The notes: generated from the sequence alone by a model not told the origin. Shown: positions 25,364 to 36,482, counted from the first letter of the stretch. The stretch is 64,000 nucleotides of DNA from Evansella vedderi (GCF_030813435.1 NZ_JAUSUG010000009.1:62001-126000), one strand, 5' to 3'. A program made the numbers and translations.

Positions 25364-26395
25364 TTACTCTCCTAAAATTCTATCAAGGATAGTAGTATCA
25401 ACAAATCCATCTAGATTGGGGTCGTGCTCCATAAACTTTAATTCGTAAGATGCATTTGCCCAAGCCTGAAGGGCATCAGCATGAGTTTCAGTCGTTACTA
25501 CCATACGCTCCCACGCTTTCTCTAACACATGATCTGGCAGGCGAGTTTGTGCTAGTTGGAAAATAAGTTCATTTACTGTTTGCAACGTGTCTTCTGTATT
25601 CTCGTGCGTATAATCTACTGCACGCTTATGAGCACGTAATGCTTGCTCAACAGCTTCTGGATTGTTTTCTAAAAATTCATTTGTAGTAACAATAACAACA
25701 CTAGCTAACTCTTGACCTAAGAAAACGTCATTCCACTCTGCCACAACGTTAGCATTATACTCTTCCACAAGTAATGTTCCCCAAGGCTCTGGTGCTGCTG
25801 CTGCGTCAATTTGGCCTTGCTCGAACATGGCAACCATATTAGATGGAGCAATTCGAGATTGGTGTTCTACAGTCCCACCAAGACGATTTGATTTTAAACC
25901 AATTTCCTGAAGCATGATTTCTAATTGGACATTGTGTGTACATCCATTTCCTGGTGTACAGAAAGATTTTCCATCAAAATCCTCTAAGGAATAAATTCCA
26001 GAATCTTCTCTCGAAACGATTAGTGTAGCTCCATTTGCGGCGGCACCTATCACTACCACATCTCCACCTGCTAAGAAGTAGTTAATAGCAGGGCCAGGTC
26101 CTACATATCCTAACTGAATATTTCCAACGTCTAGTGCGTCAATAAAGTCATTTCCATTTGGGAAATGAGTGAACTCCACATTATAGTTCGCCATTTCTTC
26201 TTCAAAGTAACCTTTTTCCTTACCAATAATTCCAGCTGCATGATCTAAGTTGGGAAAGTAACCGATCGTTACACTTGGGCTCTCTCCATCAGCGGATGCT
26301 CCAGATCCTGCATCTGTATTTTCGTCTCCTTGTCCGCATGCTGCAATTACAAACAAAGTAGTAAAAGCAAATAATAAACTTCTTAACTTCTTCAT
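25364..26395 (-). CDS. ABC importer substrate-binding lipoprotein (nitrate/sulfonate/taurine type)
   Basis: A 343-aa lipoprotein: basic MKKLR, hydrophobic stretch and lipobox VIAAC with Cys20. The body resembles the SsuA/TauA/NrtA (NMT1-like) binding-protein family: VTIGYFPNLDHAAGIIGKEK, LGYVGPGPAINYFLAGG and IDAAAAPEPWGTLLVEE. It captures an anionic organic sulfonate, nitrate-like or related ligand outside the membrane for the permease and ATPase encoded upstream. The ATG at 26395 follows GAGGAGG by 6 bases; the ATG at 26410 overlaps that site. No sulfonate monooxygenase or nitrate reductase is close, so the ligand is open. Confidence 0.88.
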   Translation of the reverse strand: MKKLRSLLFAFTTLFVIAACGQGDENTDAGSGASADGESPSVTIGYFPNLDHAAGIIGKEKGYFEEEMANYNVEFTHFPNGNDFIDALDVGNIQLGYVGPGPAINYFLAGGDVVVIGAAANGATLIVSREDSGIYSLEDFDGKSFCTPGNGCTHNVQLEIMLQEIGLKSNRLGGTVEHQSRIAPSNMVAMFEQGQIDAAAAPEPWGTLLVEEYNANVVAEWNDVFLGQELASVVIVTTNEFLENNPEAVEQALRAHKRAVDYTHENTEDTLQTVNELIFQLAQTRLPDHVLEKAWERMVVTTETHADALQAWANASYELKFMEHDPNLDGFVDTTILDRILGE

Positions 26396-26532
26396 CTTGT
26401 TCCTCCTCATTTTATATAAATAGTTAACTTTTATAAGATAAGATTGTTGCTTTTTAAAAAGTGATCCCTCGAATCCGTTACAGCTCGCCTTTCACTCCTT
26501 CGAGTTATGATTGCAAAAATTCCTGCGATAAA

Positions 26533-27303
26533 TTAAGCTTTCGATAATCCCCATTTTGCTAAAACGCGTTTCTCTATTTTTCTAAAGACGAGGTACTCCA
26601 TTATTAACCCAATAACAGAAATAATGATCATAATTGCAATAACTAATTCCATATTAAAGAAGTCCCTTGCATCCATTAACGTTCTTCCTAGTCCGCCGCG
26701 TCCAATTAGCTCTGCAGCCATTAAGGCGCGCCACGCAAAAGCCCATGCTAATCTAGCACCAGTGATAGCAGACGGAATAGATGCAGGTATCATTACCTTC
26801 CAAACTAGCTCAGACCGATTATATCCCATCGTTCTTGCTGCCCTTAGTAATATCGGTTGTACGTTTTTCATTCCCATTCTCATATTCATGGTCATTGGCC
26901 AAGTACCTCCAAGAACCACTACAAACAGGATAGATGCAGCTCCTCCACCTAACATAACCATTGCTAATGGAAGCCACACGATACTTGGTACTGATTGTAA
27001 AGCAATGACTAATGTACCTAAAGTCTCATCCGCAATTTTGGAAACACCAATTAATATCCCTAGTATAGACCCAATGATAATTGCTAAGGCAAAACCAATA
27101 AAAATACGTTGAATACTTTCTGTTAAAGCGACCATTAGTATACCAGTTTCAAAAAATCCTCTATAAAGCTGTACAACCGATAAAAGAGGCGATGGAAAAT
27201 TGGTTGGTGCAAAGAAATGTAAATCTAAATTTATCCTATATATTGTCTCCCAGATCACGATTAGTGCCGTAAAGAAGAGAAGCCTTCTTACTATTGAAAT
27301 CAT
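26533..27303 (-). CDS. ABC importer permease (SsuC/TauC-like)
   Basis: A 256-aa integral membrane protein with about six helices. The cytoplasmic coupling loop has the binding-protein-dependent transport signature region (AARTMGYNRSELVWKVMIPASIPS). It transports the ligand delivered by the lipoprotein across the membrane. The ATG at 27303 has GGAGG nine bases upstream; the GTG at 27306 would also work. The gene overlaps the end of the ATPase gene by 68 bases, showing co-transcription, and is followed after 137 bases by the lipoprotein gene. Confidence 0.9.
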   Translation of the reverse strand: MISIVRRLLFFTALIVIWETIYRINLDLHFFAPTNFPSPLLSVVQLYRGFFETGILMVALTESIQRIFIGFALAIIIGSILGILIGVSKIADETLGTLVIALQSVPSIVWLPLAMVMLGGGAASILFVVVLGGTWPMTMNMRMGMKNVQPILLRAARTMGYNRSELVWKVMIPASIPSAITGARLAWAFAWRALMAAELIGRGGLGRTLMDARDFFNMELVIAIMIIISVIGLIMEYLVFRKIEKRVLAKWGLSKA

Positions 27304-28084
27304 CACCCATTTCCTCCCTCATCACTTTCTCAATTTCCCCGCCAAGGATAGACATAATATCCTCTTCTAACTGCAAAAACTCCGGAGAAGTTGGAACTCG
27401 CGGGCGAGGTAAATCAACTGGGTAAATTTTGCGAATTCCCCCAGGCCGGGTGCCCATTAAAACGATACGATCTGATAACAAAATCGCTTCCCGAATGTTG
27501 TGGGTAACGAAAATAATTGTCTTTTTTGTTTCTTCCCAAATATATTGAACTTCTCGATGAAGCATCGTCCTCGTTTGCTCATCTAAAGCTCCGAATGGCT
27601 CATCCATTAACAATATTTTAGGGTCCATTGCCAACGCCCTTGCAATGGCAACACGCTGCTTCATCCCCCCCGATAATTCATGTGGGTAGGAGTTAATAAA
27701 TTTACTTAAGTGAACAAGCTTTAAGTATTTAATGGCCTGCTCCTTTGCCTTGTTTTTATTTTTACACTTCTTTTTTAAGGCAAAAATTACATTCTCCAAA
27801 GCTGTAAGCCAAGGCATTAAAGCGGCTTCTTGAAAAACAACACCACGATCTGAACCTGGTTTCGTAACTTTTTTATCTCCCACAAGCACCTCGCCAGCGG
27901 TAGCCTCATCAAGGCCTGCAATAATATTCAGTAATGTAGATTTCCCACAGCCAGATGGTCCTAACAAGGATACAAATTCTCCTGGTTCTATCGTTAAGGA
28001 TATGTCATTAAAAACAGTAAAGGACTCTTGTCTATCTTTATTATTAAAGGTCTTTTCAACCTTCTGGATATGAACCTTTTCCAC
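27236..28084 (-). CDS. ABC importer ATPase (SsuB/TauB-like)
   Basis: A 282-aa nucleotide-binding subunit. Walker A is GPSGCGKST, the signature is LSGGMKQR and Walker B is ILLMDEPFGALDEQT, followed by the switch His in FVTHNIREA. The Q-loop is VVFQEAALMPWLT. The GTG at 28084 is the likely start, since AGGGGGG lies seven bases upstream; the longer frame starts with TTG at 28102 and an ATG at 28090 directly abuts the site. First gene of the importer operon. The 325-base gap upstream holds no gene, only the inverted repeat at 28345. Confidence 0.9.
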   Translation of the reverse strand: MEKVHIQKVEKTFNNKDRQESFTVFNDISLTIEPGEFVSLLGPSGCGKSTLLNIIAGLDEATAGEVLVGDKKVTKPGSDRGVVFQEAALMPWLTALENVIFALKKKCKNKNKAKEQAIKYLKLVHLSKFINSYPHELSGGMKQRVAIARALAMDPKILLMDEPFGALDEQTRTMLHREVQYIWEETKKTIIFVTHNIREAILLSDRIVLMGTRPGGIRKIYPVDLPRPRVPTSPEFLQLEEDIMSILGGEIEKVMREEMGDDFNSKKASLLYGTNRDLGDNI

Positions 28085-28344
28085 GTTCATCCCCCCTAAC
28101 AAGCATATAATCTATAATTCTTATAATTTTTATCGGAATTAATATGTTTAGTATATGTTCAGACTCAACTTTAGTCAATAAAGATTATCATTGTTTAAAA
28201 AAAATCCTTATCTAGTATTTGTATTTTCTCTAAACACATTCATAATTTTGTATGGATTCACATATTACCCCCTAAATAGAGAAAACTACATGTTGTCTCT
28301 CCCTATTTTTAAATAATTTGTCATACTTTCTTAATTTAAGTTAT

Positions 28345-28364
28345 TTACCTTTTGATTAAGGTAA
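28345..28364. promoter_or_regulatory. Inverted repeat upstream of the 512-aa membrane protein gene
   Basis: TTACCTT (28345-28351) and AAGGTAA (28358-28364) form a perfect palindrome with a TTGATT spacer, 46 bases before the start codon. It could be an operator; no promoter is clear beside it. Confidence 0.35.
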
Positions 28365-28409
28365 GTTAATGTAGATTGTTGTACTAATAAAAAGGAGAAG
28401 AGGTTACAT

Positions 28410-29948
28410 ATGGACATCATTGAACAAATTACACATCTACAATTATTAAATCAATTTTGGATAATTTTATTTTTCCTTATTCCTATGGTTTTAATCTCAC
28501 GAACCGTTGTTGCAGGGACTAGGTATTCCCCGATACTCATTATCGTTATTTTTGGATTAGCAATGGGTTACATATTAGTATTAAGTGATGTTGCTACTCC
28601 AGGTCTACCAGAATTTCCATTCGTAAGTTTAATGGCTAACACCACCATTATTGCCCTTACGGTTTCTTTCTTTGTTGGCGGACAAGAACTGAGGAAGATA
28701 CTCGGGAATAAAGACCTGGAAGTTGACGATTTTGTTGTTCCTTCCGATGAAGAAACGATGCTAGGTACAACTAGAACCCAATTTATTTTTATCATCCGCG
28801 CCTTTTTCTTACTGTTAGGTATTGAAGGCTTAGCAAGAGTAATCCTTAATACTAGTACGAATACTATATTAAGCGACTTCTATCCGTTAATTGCCTATAT
28901 CGGATTAATTGGCTCCATTATTTTTATTGATAACAAAGCAAAAATTAAAAACAAACGTCTTTATTTGAGAAAAGGTATCTTTGAACTATTATTTATTGTC
29001 CTAGTCCTAATTCTATCTTTCCATATTGCTTCATTTATTCAACCAATTATCGCATTGCCTCAAATCTTCTATGCCATGATGATTGCAGCTGCTTTAGGGG
29101 CAATATGTTATAAATGGGCGTTTGGTCCAACGATACGTGCACTGTTGTTTGCTGGTATTCCAATTGTTTTAGCAGGTAACTTTATGGTCGGAGGTTCCCG
29201 TATTGGAGAAGCATTTTCAATAGAAGGAATGAATTCCGTTATTGCCTATGGATTTTTTGGACAACTTTTATGGATGTTCGGTGGGATTGCTCTCCTCATG
29301 TTCTTTGCCAAAACAGCAAACGCAAGAAACCTTGCACCGGGAATGGCTGGAGCCCTTTCCCACTCAGGGTTAACGGGGGCTTGTACAGCTGGTGATTTCG
29401 GATCAATTGCAGCGAAGCGAGCTCCGATCATGATTAACATACCGTTCTTCGGACATATTTTCGTCTTCTCTATCCTTGCCATTAGTGCGGATATGGGGAA
29501 ATTATGGTTATTCCCAAGTGTTATTCTCGTGGCCATCGGCATAGGTCTTACCATTTATTCATTGCGTAATATGAGAAAAGCTGACGGCAATGACCGTAAA
29601 GAAGTGAACGCTCTCATGCAATTCTCCTTCGGCTGGCAAATATGCGCCGTCTTTGGAGGCCTAACTTTACTAAGCTTAAGTGCCATGCAGTTTGATTACG
29701 CTGCAATGGCTCAGTCAAGCGCTATTTCACACTTTGGCTTGTTCGCCGCCATTCAAGGGGAAATGTTCGGTACGGAGGCTGCTTTGTTAATACCATTCAT
29801 TTTCTCTATGCCATTCCTCGTCCATCCAATCGTATTTTTTATGTTTGGGCGTGCAATGGAAAACAATGGTGAGATGCCGATTAAACCAGTTTATGTTTTA
29901 GCTATTATTGGTGTAGTTGGTGTGGCTGTATCTTTATTCTTTGCTTAA
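28410..29948 (+). CDS. Unassigned polytopic membrane protein
   Basis: A 512-aa protein with 12 or more hydrophobic helices and one long hydrophilic loop (about residues 91-130, LRKILGNKDLEVDDFVVPSD). The overall pattern resembles sodium-dependent symporters such as GltS, with a glycine-rich segment (ALSHSGLTGACTAGDFGSIAAK, about 310-331) where such carriers bind ligand, but I cannot assign a family. The ATG has AGGAGAAGAGG upstream. It is a single-gene unit: inverted repeat before, strong terminator after. It diverges from the ABC importer, which suggests, without proof, a related transport function. Confidence 0.6.
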   Translation: MDIIEQITHLQLLNQFWIILFFLIPMVLISRTVVAGTRYSPILIIVIFGLAMGYILVLSDVATPGLPEFPFVSLMANTTIIALTVSFFVGGQELRKILGNKDLEVDDFVVPSDEETMLGTTRTQFIFIIRAFFLLLGIEGLARVILNTSTNTILSDFYPLIAYIGLIGSIIFIDNKAKIKNKRLYLRKGIFELLFIVLVLILSFHIASFIQPIIALPQIFYAMMIAAALGAICYKWAFGPTIRALLFAGIPIVLAGNFMVGGSRIGEAFSIEGMNSVIAYGFFGQLLWMFGGIALLMFFAKTANARNLAPGMAGALSHSGLTGACTAGDFGSIAAKRAPIMINIPFFGHIFVFSILAISADMGKLWLFPSVILVAIGIGLTIYSLRNMRKADGNDRKEVNALMQFSFGWQICAVFGGLTLLSLSAMQFDYAAMAQSSAISHFGLFAAIQGEMFGTEAALLIPFIFSMPFLVHPIVFFMFGRAMENNGEMPIKPVYVLAIIGVVGVAVSLFFA

Positions 29949-29965
29949 TTAGTTTTGATTGTAAC

Positions 29966-30016
29966 GAGGGTGTACCAAAAGTGGAACTATCCCCCTTTTG
30001 GTACACCCTCTTTTTT
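29966..30016 (+). terminator. Strong terminator after the 512-aa membrane protein gene
   Basis: GAGGGTGTACCAAAAG (29966-29981) pairs perfectly with CTTTTGGTACACCCTC (29995-30010), followed by six T. Confidence 0.95.
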
Positions 30017-30136
30017 AAAATCTATTAATTTCAGAAATATCATATTTTTCTTTTAAAAAATATAGTATAATAATATTAATTTCGAATACCGAAATAATTA
30101 ATCAATAATTTAATAATGAATTAAGGAGATGATTAA

Positions 30137-31942
30137 ATGCCTTCAGGATTAACTAAAAGAAGTGAAGTTTCTATTGAAGAAACATGGAAATTAGAAGACT
30201 TATTCCCTTCACTTGACACTTGGAGACAAGAGTTAGAAGAAGTAGAAGCTTCCGTGGATCAAGTAACTAAATTTAAAGGAACATTTAAAGAGTCTGCCAA
30301 AAACGTACTTCAATGTTTTCAAGCACAGGAAAAATTAATAGAGAGATTAATTCCCCTTGGAACGTATGCCAACCTAAAAATGGCGGAAGATGGTACCAAC
30401 CCAGAATCCCAAGGGAACTATGCTGTTATGAGTGCTGCTATGACTAGAATCAATACAGCCTTAGCTTTTATTGAGTCAGAGTTACTTTCTTTTCCAGAGG
30501 AACAAATTCAACGATACCTGCAAGAAGAAAAAGAGTTGGAATTATACCGAATTCCTATTAAAGATATTTTAGACAAGAAACCATACGCCCTTTCATCTGA
30601 AACAGAAGAGGTTCTTACTTCCTTAGGTGAAGTAACAGGTGCTCCTTACAGAATCTATTCTACAAGCAAGTCTTCAGATATGAGCTTTGATTCTTTTATT
30701 GATGCAAATGGTGAAAAAAAGGCCCTTTCATTTGCCTTATTCGAAGATCAATACGAACTTTCACCTAACACGGAGGAAAGACGCAACGCCTATGATTCAT
30801 TCGTAAAAGGGTTAAAGCGATACGAAAATACATACGCTACTGTTTACGCGACAGAAGTGAAAAAGCAAGTGGCGTTATCAAAGATTCGTAATTATTCATC
30901 TGTAACAGAAATGCTTTTACACCCACAAAAAGTGAGTGAAGCGTTATATGAAAATCAGTTAAACATTATTTATAACGAATTAGCTCCACATATGCAACGT
31001 TTTGCAAAACTGAAAAAGCGCGTACTCGGTTTAGATGAAATGCGGTTTAGTGACTTAAAGGCTCCGTTAGATCCTGATTTCCAACCGGAAACTACTTACG
31101 AAAAAGTATCTGAGCTTATCCTAGAATCCTTAGAAGTTATGGGACCAGAATACCTCGATATCATGAAAAAAGGTTTAACAGAGCGTTGGGTAGATCGTGC
31201 AGATAATATAGGTAAAGCGACCGGGGCGTTCTGTGCAAGTCCATACGGATCTCACCCTTATATCCTGATGACATGGAAGGATACAATGAGAGGGGCATTT
31301 ATCCTTACACATGAGCTAGGTCATGCAGGACACTTCTATTTAGCTAACAAAAATCAACGTGTAGCAGATGTTCGACCATCTATGTACTTTGTGGAAGCTC
31401 CTTCCACTATGAATGAACTTCTGTTAGGTAATCATCTATTGAACAAAACGAATGACCCGAGAATGAAGCGTTGGGTAATCCTGCAGTTCCTAGGAACGTA
31501 CTATCACAACTTTGTTACTCATTTACTTGAAGGGGAATTCCAACGTCGTGTTTATAAGCATGCGGAAGAAGGAAAACCTCATACCGCTTCCACATTAACA
31601 GGATTAAAACGAGAAGTTCTTGAGGGATTCTGGGGAGATGCAGTTGAATTAGATGAGAACGCAGGTCTTACTTGGATGAGACAGCCGCACTACTATATGG
31701 GGCTTTACCCTTATACTTATTCCGCTGGATTAACAGCATCCACAGCAGTTGCAAAGAAAATCCTAGAAGAAGGTCAACCAGTTGTGGACCGCTGGTTAGA
31801 AGTTTTAAAAGCTGGCGGAACTATGAGCCCTGAGGAATTAATGCTCCAAGCTGGGGTAGATATGTCTAACCCAGAATCCATTCGATTAGCTGTAGAATAT
31901 GTTGGCTCTTTAGTAGATGAGCTAGAAAATAGCTATCAATAG
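30137..31942 (+). CDS. pepF: Oligoendopeptidase F
   Basis: Cytosolic zinc metallopeptidase of family M3B that cleaves medium-length peptides. The 601-aa protein has the zinc motif HELGH at residues 392-396 (LTHELGHAGHFY) and the downstream Glu in FVEAPSTMNE. Length and N-terminal sequence (RSEVSIEETWKLEDLFPSL) are typical. AAGGAGATG precedes the ATG. A TATAAT at 30066-30071 may be its -10, but no convincing -35 was found. The stop codon is followed after 18 bases by the GGCTGGGACA repeat, which may serve as its 3' end. Confidence 0.95.
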   Translation: MPSGLTKRSEVSIEETWKLEDLFPSLDTWRQELEEVEASVDQVTKFKGTFKESAKNVLQCFQAQEKLIERLIPLGTYANLKMAEDGTNPESQGNYAVMSAAMTRINTALAFIESELLSFPEEQIQRYLQEEKELELYRIPIKDILDKKPYALSSETEEVLTSLGEVTGAPYRIYSTSKSSDMSFDSFIDANGEKKALSFALFEDQYELSPNTEERRNAYDSFVKGLKRYENTYATVYATEVKKQVALSKIRNYSSVTEMLLHPQKVSEALYENQLNIIYNELAPHMQRFAKLKKRVLGLDEMRFSDLKAPLDPDFQPETTYEKVSELILESLEVMGPEYLDIMKKGLTERWVDRADNIGKATGAFCASPYGSHPYILMTWKDTMRGAFILTHELGHAGHFYLANKNQRVADVRPSMYFVEAPSTMNELLLGNHLLNKTNDPRMKRWVILQFLGTYYHNFVTHLLEGEFQRRVYKHAEEGKPHTASTLTGLKREVLEGFWGDAVELDENAGLTWMRQPHYYMGLYPYTYSAGLTASTAVAKKILEEGQPVVDRWLEVLKAGGTMSPEELMLQAGVDMSNPESIRLAVEYVGSLVDELENSYQ

Positions 31943-31960
31943 TTTTTGAAGAATAACTTG

Positions 31961-32100
31961 AGGCTGGGACATAACTAAAGTGTTTAACGGAAATACGAAC
32001 CATACACTACCTTTGGGAAGTATATTTCCGAAGCGGGGAGATTGCACCTACAACAAGTTGTTCGGATTTTTTTATTAGTAAAAATACTTTTGTCCCAGCC
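31961..32100 (+). repeat. GGCTGGGACA repeat, copy 1
   Basis: A 140-base element with inverted ends GGCTGGGACA (31962-31971) and TGTCCCAGCC (32091-32100), the latter followed by TTTATTT. It matches copy 2 at 37316-37463 in inverted orientation: shared blocks include GGGACATAACTAAAGTGTTTAA, GGAAATACGAAC and GAAGTATATTTCCGAAGCG. It starts 18 bases after the pepF stop. The remaining 150 bases to the ferritin-like gene show nothing. Confidence 0.85.
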
Positions 32101-32249
32101 TTTATTTCGTTTTTGGAAACCTTGTAATGTTACCCAATTCATTCACATTTATCATTTTCGGGAACTATTCAGTAGCAAATGGATTACTAAGGGAAAATAT
32201 AAAAAATTCTGCCCCTAAATGGACCTTCCGCCCCCATTTGGAACAACAA

Positions 32250-32726
32250 TCAAATATACCATTTATCATTAAACCTAAAACTACTTTTCATTTGTCTTCC
32301 CATCAAAAAGTACAAAAACCAAACTGCATGGTTCTGTTCGTCGGCAGCTGCCCTTCTAAAGACCCTTCGAATTTGTGGGTATATCGGAAAATCAGACATT
32401 TCCAAATAAAAATCAGTAGTATTCTGTTCATCAATAAATGCTTCATTTAATGCTTTTACATAACTTTCTGGATACTTTTTATCTATTTTGGGTGTATATT
32501 CCTTTCCCGTTAAGGAAGTAAAAATATATGAAAATTGCTTATAATGATTGATCTCGTCCTTTCGTATTTCCAATATTCGATTTTGTTCCCTACTATTGGG
32601 AGCGTAATCAGCCATATTTTCATAAGAATGAATGGCATGGTATTTACCATCCATAGCCTTTTTCAATTGCTCTAAAAACTGATGAGTCTCACTTCCACCA
32701 CCCGTGGTTGGTCCTGTGTTATACAA
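32250..32726 (-). CDS. Ferritin-like domain protein
   Basis: A 158-aa four-helix protein with two carboxylate-bridged di-iron motifs: EIRKDEINHYKQ and AADEQNHAVWF each give ExxH, with extra Glu residues in HAIHSYENMA and IDEQNTTDFYLE. Proteins of this kind (rubrerythrin/YciF-like) bind two irons and may act in oxidative stress or in spores; function is inferred from the family. The TTG at 32726 is preferred because AGGGG lies five bases upstream; an ATG at 32741 lacks a good ribosome binding site and would overlap that purine run. It is alone between two plus-strand genes. Confidence 0.78.
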   Translation of the reverse strand: MYNTGPTTGGGSETHQFLEQLKKAMDGKYHAIHSYENMADYAPNSREQNRILEIRKDEINHYKQFSYIFTSLTGKEYTPKIDKKYPESYVKALNEAFIDEQNTTDFYLEMSDFPIYPQIRRVFRRAAADEQNHAVWFLYFLMGRQMKSSFRFNDKWYI

Positions 32727-32849
32727 AGCCACCCCTCCCATCGCCTATTTTTATTAGTGTATGTGTAAAAAAAATGCCTGTGAATTTACCAATTCCCGCC
32801 TCCTCCTCGTCTTTAAGGCTAATCCATGTTATAATTTTCTAGACTTTAA

Positions 32850-34469
<1,620 letters not shown>

Positions 34470-34474
34470 GAACA

Positions 34475-34598
34475 AAAGCGCAAACGCCTTGTCGACGAGC
34501 GACCAGCGAATGCATCTGCCCAATAAAAAGTGCTTTTTACTTTTTAATCGGGCAGATCATTTGACCTCGAGTGAGTAGGCGCTGAAGCTAGACGTGAT
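34475..34598 (+). repeat. Bacillaceae AAGCGCAA...GCTAGAC repeat
   Basis: Starts with AAAAGCGCAAACGCCTTG and ends with GTAGGCGCTGAAGCTAGAC, the ends of a dispersed intergenic repeat common in Bacillus relatives. The inner hairpin pairs ATCTGCCC (34514-34521) with GGGCAGAT (34550-34557) and continues through AAAAAGT/ACTTTTT. It follows ykpA directly. One copy in this window. Confidence 0.65.
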
Positions 34599-34657
34599 TA
34601 ATAATAAATAAACTTTTCCACAAGAGTGAAAAATATAATTCCCTAAACCATGAAAAA

Positions 34658-34689
34658 ACACGGCTGTGAAAATCAGCCGTGTACTTTTT
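34658..34689. terminator. Bidirectional terminator between ykpA and the DUF952 gene
   Basis: ACACGGCTG (34658-34666) pairs perfectly with CAGCCGTGT (34674-34682); T runs follow on both strands (ACTTTTTC on plus, TTTTTTC on minus). Confidence 0.9.
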
Positions 34690-34701
34690 CGTCGTTAGAA
34701 C

Positions 34702-35049
34702 CTAATATATGCGTTCCTTACTCTCGAAAAAGACAAATTCCCCATTGTCATTTTTCTTCAACTCTCTAACATTTTTTACTGCGTCTAAATTTAGATGGCC
34801 GTAAATATGAGGAAACATTTGACCTGTTTCATTTAAGTCCTCATTTACTACTAAACTCTCTAAATCATTGGAACAAATCTCTAACAAAATAATCTCTGAT
34901 TCTTCTTGAAACCAGTTATTCCCATTCTTAATAATCTGCTGTTTCGTAGAACAATGGATAAAACCGTCTTTATCCAAGGAAGCTGGCCAATACATATCTT
35001 CTTTAATAGCTTTCTCCCATTCCCCTTTACGCAACAAATGATAAATCAC
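34702..35049 (-). CDS. DUF952 family protein
   Basis: A 115-aa cytosolic protein of the DUF952 family. The family blocks are present in order: IYHLLRKGEWE, YWPASLDKDGFIHCST and MFPHIYGHLNLDAV. Members are thought to share an ADP-ribosyltransferase-like fold, with unknown activity. The GTG at 35049 is the start, with GGGGGG seven bases upstream; the longer frame starts at a TTG within that run. It stands alone. Family assignment is from motif memory and fairly sure. Confidence 0.8.
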   Translation of the reverse strand: MIYHLLRKGEWEKAIKEDMYWPASLDKDGFIHCSTKQQIIKNGNNWFQEESEIILLEICSNDLESLVVNEDLNETGQMFPHIYGHLNLDAVKNVRELKKNDNGEFVFFESKERIY

Positions 35050-35195
35050 TCGTATTCCCCCCAAAAAACATCATTTCCACATTGATTATAAAGTTTTTTT
35101 TATGAAAAGTGTATGACAATTGGTCCAATTAGAAAATTCCATTGTGAAAGTGTTACAATTTTGTGAACATTGGAGGATGTTGGTAGACAACTACA

Positions 35196-36482
35196 CTAAT
35201 TCGTAAATTGCTCCTCCTCTGTTGATCCCATTAGAGCTGTAGTTGATGATTTCCCCCCTGAAATAATAGTAGAAACAAGATCAAAATATCCTGTGCCTAC
35301 TTCGCGTTGATGCTTTGTAGCTGTATATCCATCCTTTTCACTTATAAATTCTGCTTCTTGAAGTCGAGAATAGGCAGTCATCCCACTCTCCTTATAGCCT
35401 TTTGCTAACTGAAACATACTATGGTTTAATGAATGGAAGCCTGCTAACGTAACAAATTGGAACTTATACCCCATCTTTCCTAGCTCCTTTTGGAAACGTG
35501 CAATGGTAACATCATCTAGTTTCTTTTTCCAGTTAAATGAAGGGGAACAATTATAAGCCAGCATTTTCCAAGGATATCTCTCATGGATAGCCTCCGCAAA
35601 AGTCCGAGCCTCTTCTAAATTTGGTTCGGAGGTCTCACACCAGATTAAATCAGCATATGGGGCATACGCTAACCCCCTATGAATAGCTTGCTCTAAACCA
35701 GCCTTTGTTCGATAGAAGCCTTCCGTTGTCCTCTCTCCGGTGATAAAAGGATGATCGTATTCATCGATATCACTTGTAATTAAGCTTGCTGCATTAGCAT
35801 CGGTTCTTGCTATAATTACAGTTGGTACTCCCATGACGTCCGCTGCCAATCTAGCTGAGATGAGATTACCCACTGCCTGCTGTGTTGGTAATAATACCTT
35901 GCCCCCAAGGTGACCACATTTTTTCTCAGAAGATAATTGATCCTCGAAATGAACAGCTGCAGCCCCCGCTTCTATCATCCCCTTCATTAATTCAAATACA
36001 TTTAACGTTCCACCAAAACCAGCTTCCGCATCTGCAACAATAGGAACAAACCAATCCCGTTTCGCACCACCTTCACTGTGTTCAATTTGATCTGCACGTT
36101 GAAGTGCCTGGTTAATCCTTTTTACAACATGAGGAACGCTGTTTGCTGGATATAGACTCTGATCAGGATACATATGACCGGATAGATTGGCATCGGCAGC
36201 AACTTGCCAACCGCTTAAATAGATTGCCTTTAAGCCAGCTTTCACCTGCTGAACAGCTTGATTCCCAGTCAAGGCACCTAAAGCATTAATATAATGCCCC
36301 TTATCACCCTCTTTGAGCATATTCCAGAACTTTTCTGCTCCCCTTTTAGCAAGGGTATGTTCGATCGTGATGGACCCCCTAAGTTTCAGAACTTCCTCCG
36401 GTGAATAAGGACGTTCCACCCCATACCACCTTAAGCTTTTCCATTCCTTTTTTAACTGCTCCACTTTGGTTTCGTTTGTCAT
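35196..36482 (-). CDS. aceA: Isocitrate lyase
   Basis: Cleaves isocitrate to glyoxylate and succinate, the first step of the glyoxylate bypass needed for growth on acetate or fatty acids. The 428-aa length is normal. The catalytic signature [13 protein letters not shown] has Cys189; other family blocks are [20 protein letters not shown] and [12 protein letters not shown]. The ATG is preceded by AAGGGGCGAAGG. Malate synthase, the partner enzyme, is not next to it and must be elsewhere if the bypass is complete. No cre site or clear terminator was seen around it. Confidence 0.97.
   Translation of the reverse strand: MTNETKVEQLKKEWKSLRWYGVERPYSPEEVLKLRGSITIEHTLAKRGAEKFWNMLKEGDKGHYINALGALTGNQAVQQVKAGLKAIYLSGWQVAADANLSGHMYPDQSLYPANSVPHVVKRINQALQRADQIEHSEGGAKRDWFVPIVADAEAGFGGTLNVFELMKGMIEAGAAAVHFEDQLSSEKKCGHLGGKVLLPTQQAVGNLISARLAADVMGVPTVIIARTDANAASLITSDIDEYDHPFITGERTTEGFYRTKAGLEQAIHRGLAYAPYADLIWCETSEPNLEEARTFAEAIHERYPWKMLAYNCSPSFNWKKKLDDVTIARFQKELGKMGYKFQFVTLAGFHSLNHSMFQLAKGYKESGMTAYSRLQEAEFISEKDGYTATKHQREVGTGYFDLVSTIISGGKSSTTALMGSTEEEQFTN

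Noticed and set aside
26624-27112. 162-aa antisense frame inside the permease gene
   Set aside because: Shadow of a highly hydrophobic gene; the sense frame has clear family motifs.
28141-28340. AT-rich stretch between the importer and the 512-aa membrane protein gene as a replication or attachment site
   Set aside because: No DnaA boxes, iterons or direct repeats were seen; it is ordinary divergent intergenic DNA.
30137-31942. pepF and the zinc peptidase at 15078 as paralogues
   Set aside because: Both have HExGH and belong to the same clan, but outside the zinc site the sequences do not line up well enough to suggest recent duplication.
32127-32450. 107-aa plus-strand frame
   Set aside because: It overlaps the ferritin-like gene antisense and the start lies in the repeat flank; composition is not protein-like.
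34475-34598. Hairpin repeat after ykpA as a riboswitch or small RNA
   Set aside because: The ends match a common dispersed Bacillus repeat, and it follows a gene rather than preceding one.
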